From PNNG01 sp046291695 (GTDB lineage Bacteria > Bacteroidota > Bacteroidia > UBA7662), in contig JBKBSO010000011.1 of NCBI GenBank assembly GCA_046291695.1, positions 1-64,000 on the forward strand: 64,000 nucleotides of DNA, read 5' to 3'. This document shows positions 61,301 through 64,000 of the stretch, piece after piece. The position numbers and the translations under genes are program-made. Every line of letters begins with the position of its first letter. The first letter of the stretch is position 1. The notes under the pieces are model-generated. The model saw nothing but the letters and a program-made list of their open reading frames with translations. It had not been told where the DNA came from and searched no databases.

Positions 61301-62731
61301 TTAAACGGTACTTATCTTAATTTTCTTTTGTATTTCTTCTACGTATCCTTTAAACCTGCGATCGGTTTCCATTAAATCTTCTACGGTTTGACAACTATGA
61401 ATGACCGTAGAGTGGTCGCGGCCACCAAAGTACTCTCCTATAGTCTTGAGGCTATTTTTAGTGAGCTTTTTAGCGAAGTACATGGATATTTGACGGGCCT
61501 GTACCACCTCACGCTTTCTTGTTTTGGCTTTAAGTAGCTCAACGTTCAGGTCAAAGTATTCGCAAACTAATGCTTGTATAGACTCAATGGATATTTCTAG
61601 ACTAACATGACGCACAAAATTACGCATCACCATCTTCGCCAATTCCAAGTCAGGCTCTTTTTTGCTCAGCGTGGTATATGCCAACAAAGATGTCAAAGCT
61701 CCTTCAAGTTCACGAATGTTCGAATTAATATTGTGTGCTATAAATTCCACAACTTCTTTAGGCAGATCAATACCGTCGGCATACATTTTCATTTCAAGTA
61801 TCGCCACTCGGGTTTCAAAGTCAGGCAATTGCAAATCGGTGCTTAATCCCCATTTAAAACGCGACAACAAACGTTCTTCTACCCCTTTTAAATCTTTGGG
61901 CGCACGGTCACTGGTTAAAATCAGCTGCTTTCCTGATTGGTGCAGGTGGTTGAAGATATGAAAGAACACATCTTGGGTACGCTCTTTATTGGCCAGATTA
62001 TGTACATCATCGAGGATTAACACATCCATCAACTGATAAAAATTCACGAAGTCGTTGGTGGAGCTGTTTTTCAACGAATCTATAAACTGCTGCGTGAATT
62101 TCTCAGCGGTAACATATAAAACCGTTTTATTAGGAAAATTAGCCTTGATTTGATTGCCGACCGCCTGAACAAGATGACTCTTTCCCAAACCTACATTGCC
62201 ATAAATCATGAGTGGGTTAAACGAAGTCCCTCCTGGCTTAGCAGCTACAGCCAAACCAGCCGAACGCGCCAGTTTGTTACAATCTCCCTCAACATAATTA
62301 TCAAAGGTATAACGCGGATTTAGCTGAGAATCAACATTGATTTTTTTGAGTCCGGGAATAATAAACGGATTCTTGATTGACGCACCAATGTTAACGGGAA
62401 CAGCAAGATCGGGGTTTTTATTACGTGCCTGCGAACCGGGCACGTTAATGGTATAGGGCGACTTATCGTTACCCTGATGATCCATTACGATGCTATACTC
62501 GAGCCTCCCATCTGCTCCAAGTTCACGTTTAATGGTTTTGTGAAGCAAGTTTACATAATGCTCCTCAAGCCACTCATAAAAAAACTGGCTAGGGACTTGT
62601 ATCGTCAGTACCGTTTCACGCAACCTAACCGGCTTAATAGGCTCAAACCAGGTTTTATAACTCTGCGGCGTTACGTTATCCTTTATAATCGCTAAACAAT
62701 TGGTCCAAACAGTTTCCATCGAGTGCTCCAT
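61301..62731 (-). CDS. dnaA: Chromosomal replication initiator DnaA
   Basis: 476 aa from the ATG at 62731; a TTG at 62743 and an ATG at 62719 are possible. Domain I (about 1-85, NCLAIIKDNVTPQSYKTWFEP), domain III AAA+ with Walker A GNVGLGKSH (about 170) and Walker B ILDDVHNL, and domain IV with the DnaA signature RDHSTVIHSCQTV near 450. It binds DnaA boxes and opens the origin. The intergenic region before it is AT-rich. dnaA, hisS and hutH form a minus-strand set with small gaps. Confidence 0.95.
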   Translation of the reverse strand: MEHSMETVWTNCLAIIKDNVTPQSYKTWFEPIKPVRLRETVLTIQVPSQFFYEWLEEHYVNLLHKTIKRELGADGRLEYSIVMDHQGNDKSPYTINVPGSQARNKNPDLAVPVNIGASIKNPFIIPGLKKINVDSQLNPRYTFDNYVEGDCNKLARSAGLAVAAKPGGTSFNPLMIYGNVGLGKSHLVQAVGNQIKANFPNKTVLYVTAEKFTQQFIDSLKNSSTNDFVNFYQLMDVLILDDVHNLANKERTQDVFFHIFNHLHQSGKQLILTSDRAPKDLKGVEERLLSRFKWGLSTDLQLPDFETRVAILEMKMYADGIDLPKEVVEFIAHNINSNIRELEGALTSLLAYTTLSKKEPDLELAKMVMRNFVRHVSLEISIESIQALVCEYFDLNVELLKAKTRKREVVQARQISMYFAKKLTKNSLKTIGEYFGGRDHSTVIHSCQTVEDLMETDRRFKGYVEEIQKKIKISTV

Positions 62732-63078
62732 AGGCTCATCCAAATTTTATAATCTTTACCCCGCCTTGACAGGTCAGGAGGTCGAAGATGAGACAAAAAA
62801 TTTTGCTGAAAAAATAAGAAGGGCTTTTCCTTAGAACTGGCCCATTCAACATGCTGAATAGCACAACTTTTCCCCAATTCTGTTGAAAATTAATTTTTAT
62901 AGAAAAAATTAGACAAATCATTTGCATATCATTAAGTTTCTATAAAATACTGATTCACAATACATTACAAAAAAGTTAACTATTTGACAACGATTTATTA
63001 ACAAAGAATCGTTGATAATCACACGGCTAAAATTGTACTACGGCTACTCTCCTCATTAGTTGCCTGAAGGAACTTATT
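62732..63078. other. AT-rich region upstream of dnaA
   Basis: About 350 bp without a gene. The minus strand leads into dnaA. It is AT-rich from about 62885 to 63020. One near DnaA box (TGTTGAAAA at 62881, reverse complement TTTTCAACA, one mismatch) is present; no perfect box. A small origin or the dnaA promoter could lie here, but the evidence is weak. Confidence 0.3.
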
Positions 63079-63999
63079 TTAGGATACTTCGAGACTTCTC
63101 GCTGACCAATATGGAAGCGCTTTTTCTGAACCGAATTCGAAGTCGATTCGTCCTAAACGTAACCCACTATGCCCTACCTGGGCAATTAGGGTAGCTCCCC
63201 CGTTTTCTTGTTTCACCAGCTGAGGTTTATCGAGGAAGGTATGGGTATGACCACCAATAATCAAATCAATTCCAGGTACTTCTTTAGCAAGTCTGGAGTC
63301 ACTCACTTTGTCATCCCGATAAGAAAAACCCAAATGCGAAAGGCACACGATCAGCTGGCAGGATTGAGCACGAAGCTCGGCAACCATTTCTTTTGCCTTC
63401 TCCATCGGATCAAGATGCTGTACTTCACCAAACAACGTATCTGGAATAAGGCCTTTTGGATCAATCCCCAATCCAAAAACGCCCACTTTTAGTTTTCCAC
63501 GTTTAAAAATTTGATATGATTTAATCTTGCCTGCCAAGGAAGTTTTACTGAAATCATAATTCGACACCACAATGGGGAAACGGATATGTTTCATTTGTCT
63601 TTCAAAGTTTTCTACTCCTTCATCAAAATCATGATTACCCATGGTAGCAGCATCATATCCCATCCTTTGCATGGCTTTCATTTCAACAGCTCCTTTAAAA
63701 AAATTAAAATAGGGCGTCCCCTGGAAAATATCTCCAGCATCAAAAAGGAGCACATGTTCTGCCTCAGACCTGATTGATTCTATCAGCCGCATTCTCGCCA
63801 AAACACCTCCCATACCTGCATTTGGCCCTCCTTCCGGATAAGGATCAATTCTACTGTGCGTATCATTGGTGTGCAATATGGTTAGTCGTGTAGGTTTGCG
63901 TGCGCTCGCCGAAATTGGCCATAAACCTCCTGCTAGTCCAACACCTGTAAGGAGACTGCTTTTTATAAACCCTCTTCTATTGTATGCAAATTCTTCCAT
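63079..63999 (-). CDS. Tat-exported metallophosphatase (5'-nucleotidase-like N-terminal domain)
   Basis: 306 aa, complete, with its ATG at 63999. A twin-arginine motif (NRRGFIKSS) precedes a hydrophobic stretch, so it is likely exported by Tat. The metallophosphoesterase motifs are in order: TNDTHS (D, H), DAGDIFQG, GNHDFDEG and GGHTHTF. It is like the N-terminal half of UshA-type 5'-nucleotidases; the C-terminal nucleotidase domain is absent, and in Bacteroidota that domain is often encoded by an adjacent gene, which would lie beyond the end of this window. Substrate unknown. Confidence 0.88.
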   Translation of the reverse strand: MEEFAYNRRGFIKSSLLTGVGLAGGLWPISASARKPTRLTILHTNDTHSRIDPYPEGGPNAGMGGVLARMRLIESIRSEAEHVLLFDAGDIFQGTPYFNFFKGAVEMKAMQRMGYDAATMGNHDFDEGVENFERQMKHIRFPIVVSNYDFSKTSLAGKIKSYQIFKRGKLKVGVFGLGIDPKGLIPDTLFGEVQHLDPMEKAKEMVAELRAQSCQLIVCLSHLGFSYRDDKVSDSRLAKEVPGIDLIIGGHTHTFLDKPQLVKQENGGATLIAQVGHSGLRLGRIDFEFGSEKALPYWSARSLEVS

Positions 64000-64000
64000 C

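Noticed and set aside
62732..63078. Replication origin upstream of dnaA
   Set aside because: AT-rich, but only one imperfect DnaA box; not enough to call an origin.

Overview
The window is a gene-dense chromosomal segment of a member of the Bacteroidota. The signs are: TAnnTTTG-type -7 promoter elements at several genes, two proteins with type IX secretion (T9SS) C-terminal sorting domains plus a PorQ-like T9SS component, a short Hc1-type histone-like protein, the Bacteroidota 'alternative GlmU' family, and many lipoproteins. I cannot fix the order or genus. I see no phage, transposase, CRISPR array or rRNA.

Layout. 0.1-5.3 kb (minus): a damage-tolerance cassette of a LexA-like XRE/S24 autoprotease regulator, a DnaE-type error-prone polymerase and a catalytically intact DinB; a perfect 42-bp inverted repeat follows dinB. 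5.4-8.9 kb: a sulfide:quinone-oxidoreductase-like flavoprotein, tRNA-Arg(ACG), the histone-like protein, a SRAP (YedK/HMCES) DNA-protein-crosslink protein and an AraC regulator with a degenerate receiver domain. 9.0-11.8 kb (plus): adenine deaminase, an alpha/beta hydrolase and an acidic lipoprotein, behind an unusual array of four ATATACAA motifs at an exact 12-bp period. 11.8-17 kb: imidazolonepropionase, isocitrate dehydrogenase, an HtrA/Deg protease and a secreted protein of unknown function.

17.2-29.3 kb (minus): twelve tightly packed genes, probably one long transcription unit (GlmU-like protein, TpiA, PrmA, a 1468-aa secreted protein of unknown function, PlsY, ClpS, M48 protease, cupin, NlpC/P60 lipoprotein, class III sirtuin, NfeD, FloA), preceded by clpC. 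32-41.4 kb: two T9SS cargo proteins, the larger one (1679 aa) joining a lipase-like domain to a long repeat-rich region, and two paralogous lipoproteins. 41.6-47.5 kb (plus): a MarR regulator with a palindromic operator and a fadN-fadA-fadE beta-oxidation operon. 47.6-50.2 kb: PorQ, a lipoprotein and a LuxE-like adenylating enzyme. 50.3-57.6 kb: a GH13 lipoprotein, a GH31 alpha-glucosidase, an S9 peptidase and a sugar transporter of the SLC45/GPH type. 57.6-64 kb: lgt, then a minus-strand dnaA-hisS-hutH set and a Tat-exported metallophosphatase.

How the parts work together: the envelope genes (lgt, PlsY, PorQ, FloA/NfeD, many lipoproteins) match the surface-protein-rich lifestyle of Bacteroidota. 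The polymerase cassette and the SRAP protein form a DNA-damage theme. GH13, GH31 and the transporter suggest uptake and hydrolysis of maltose-type sugars. HutI and HutH are two steps of histidine breakdown but lie about 45 kb apart. The most unusual signals are the 12-bp-phased repeat array with its pseudo-receiver regulator, the giant lipase-like T9SS protein with its paired lipoproteins, the large protein of unknown function, and two promoters that imply leaderless mRNAs.
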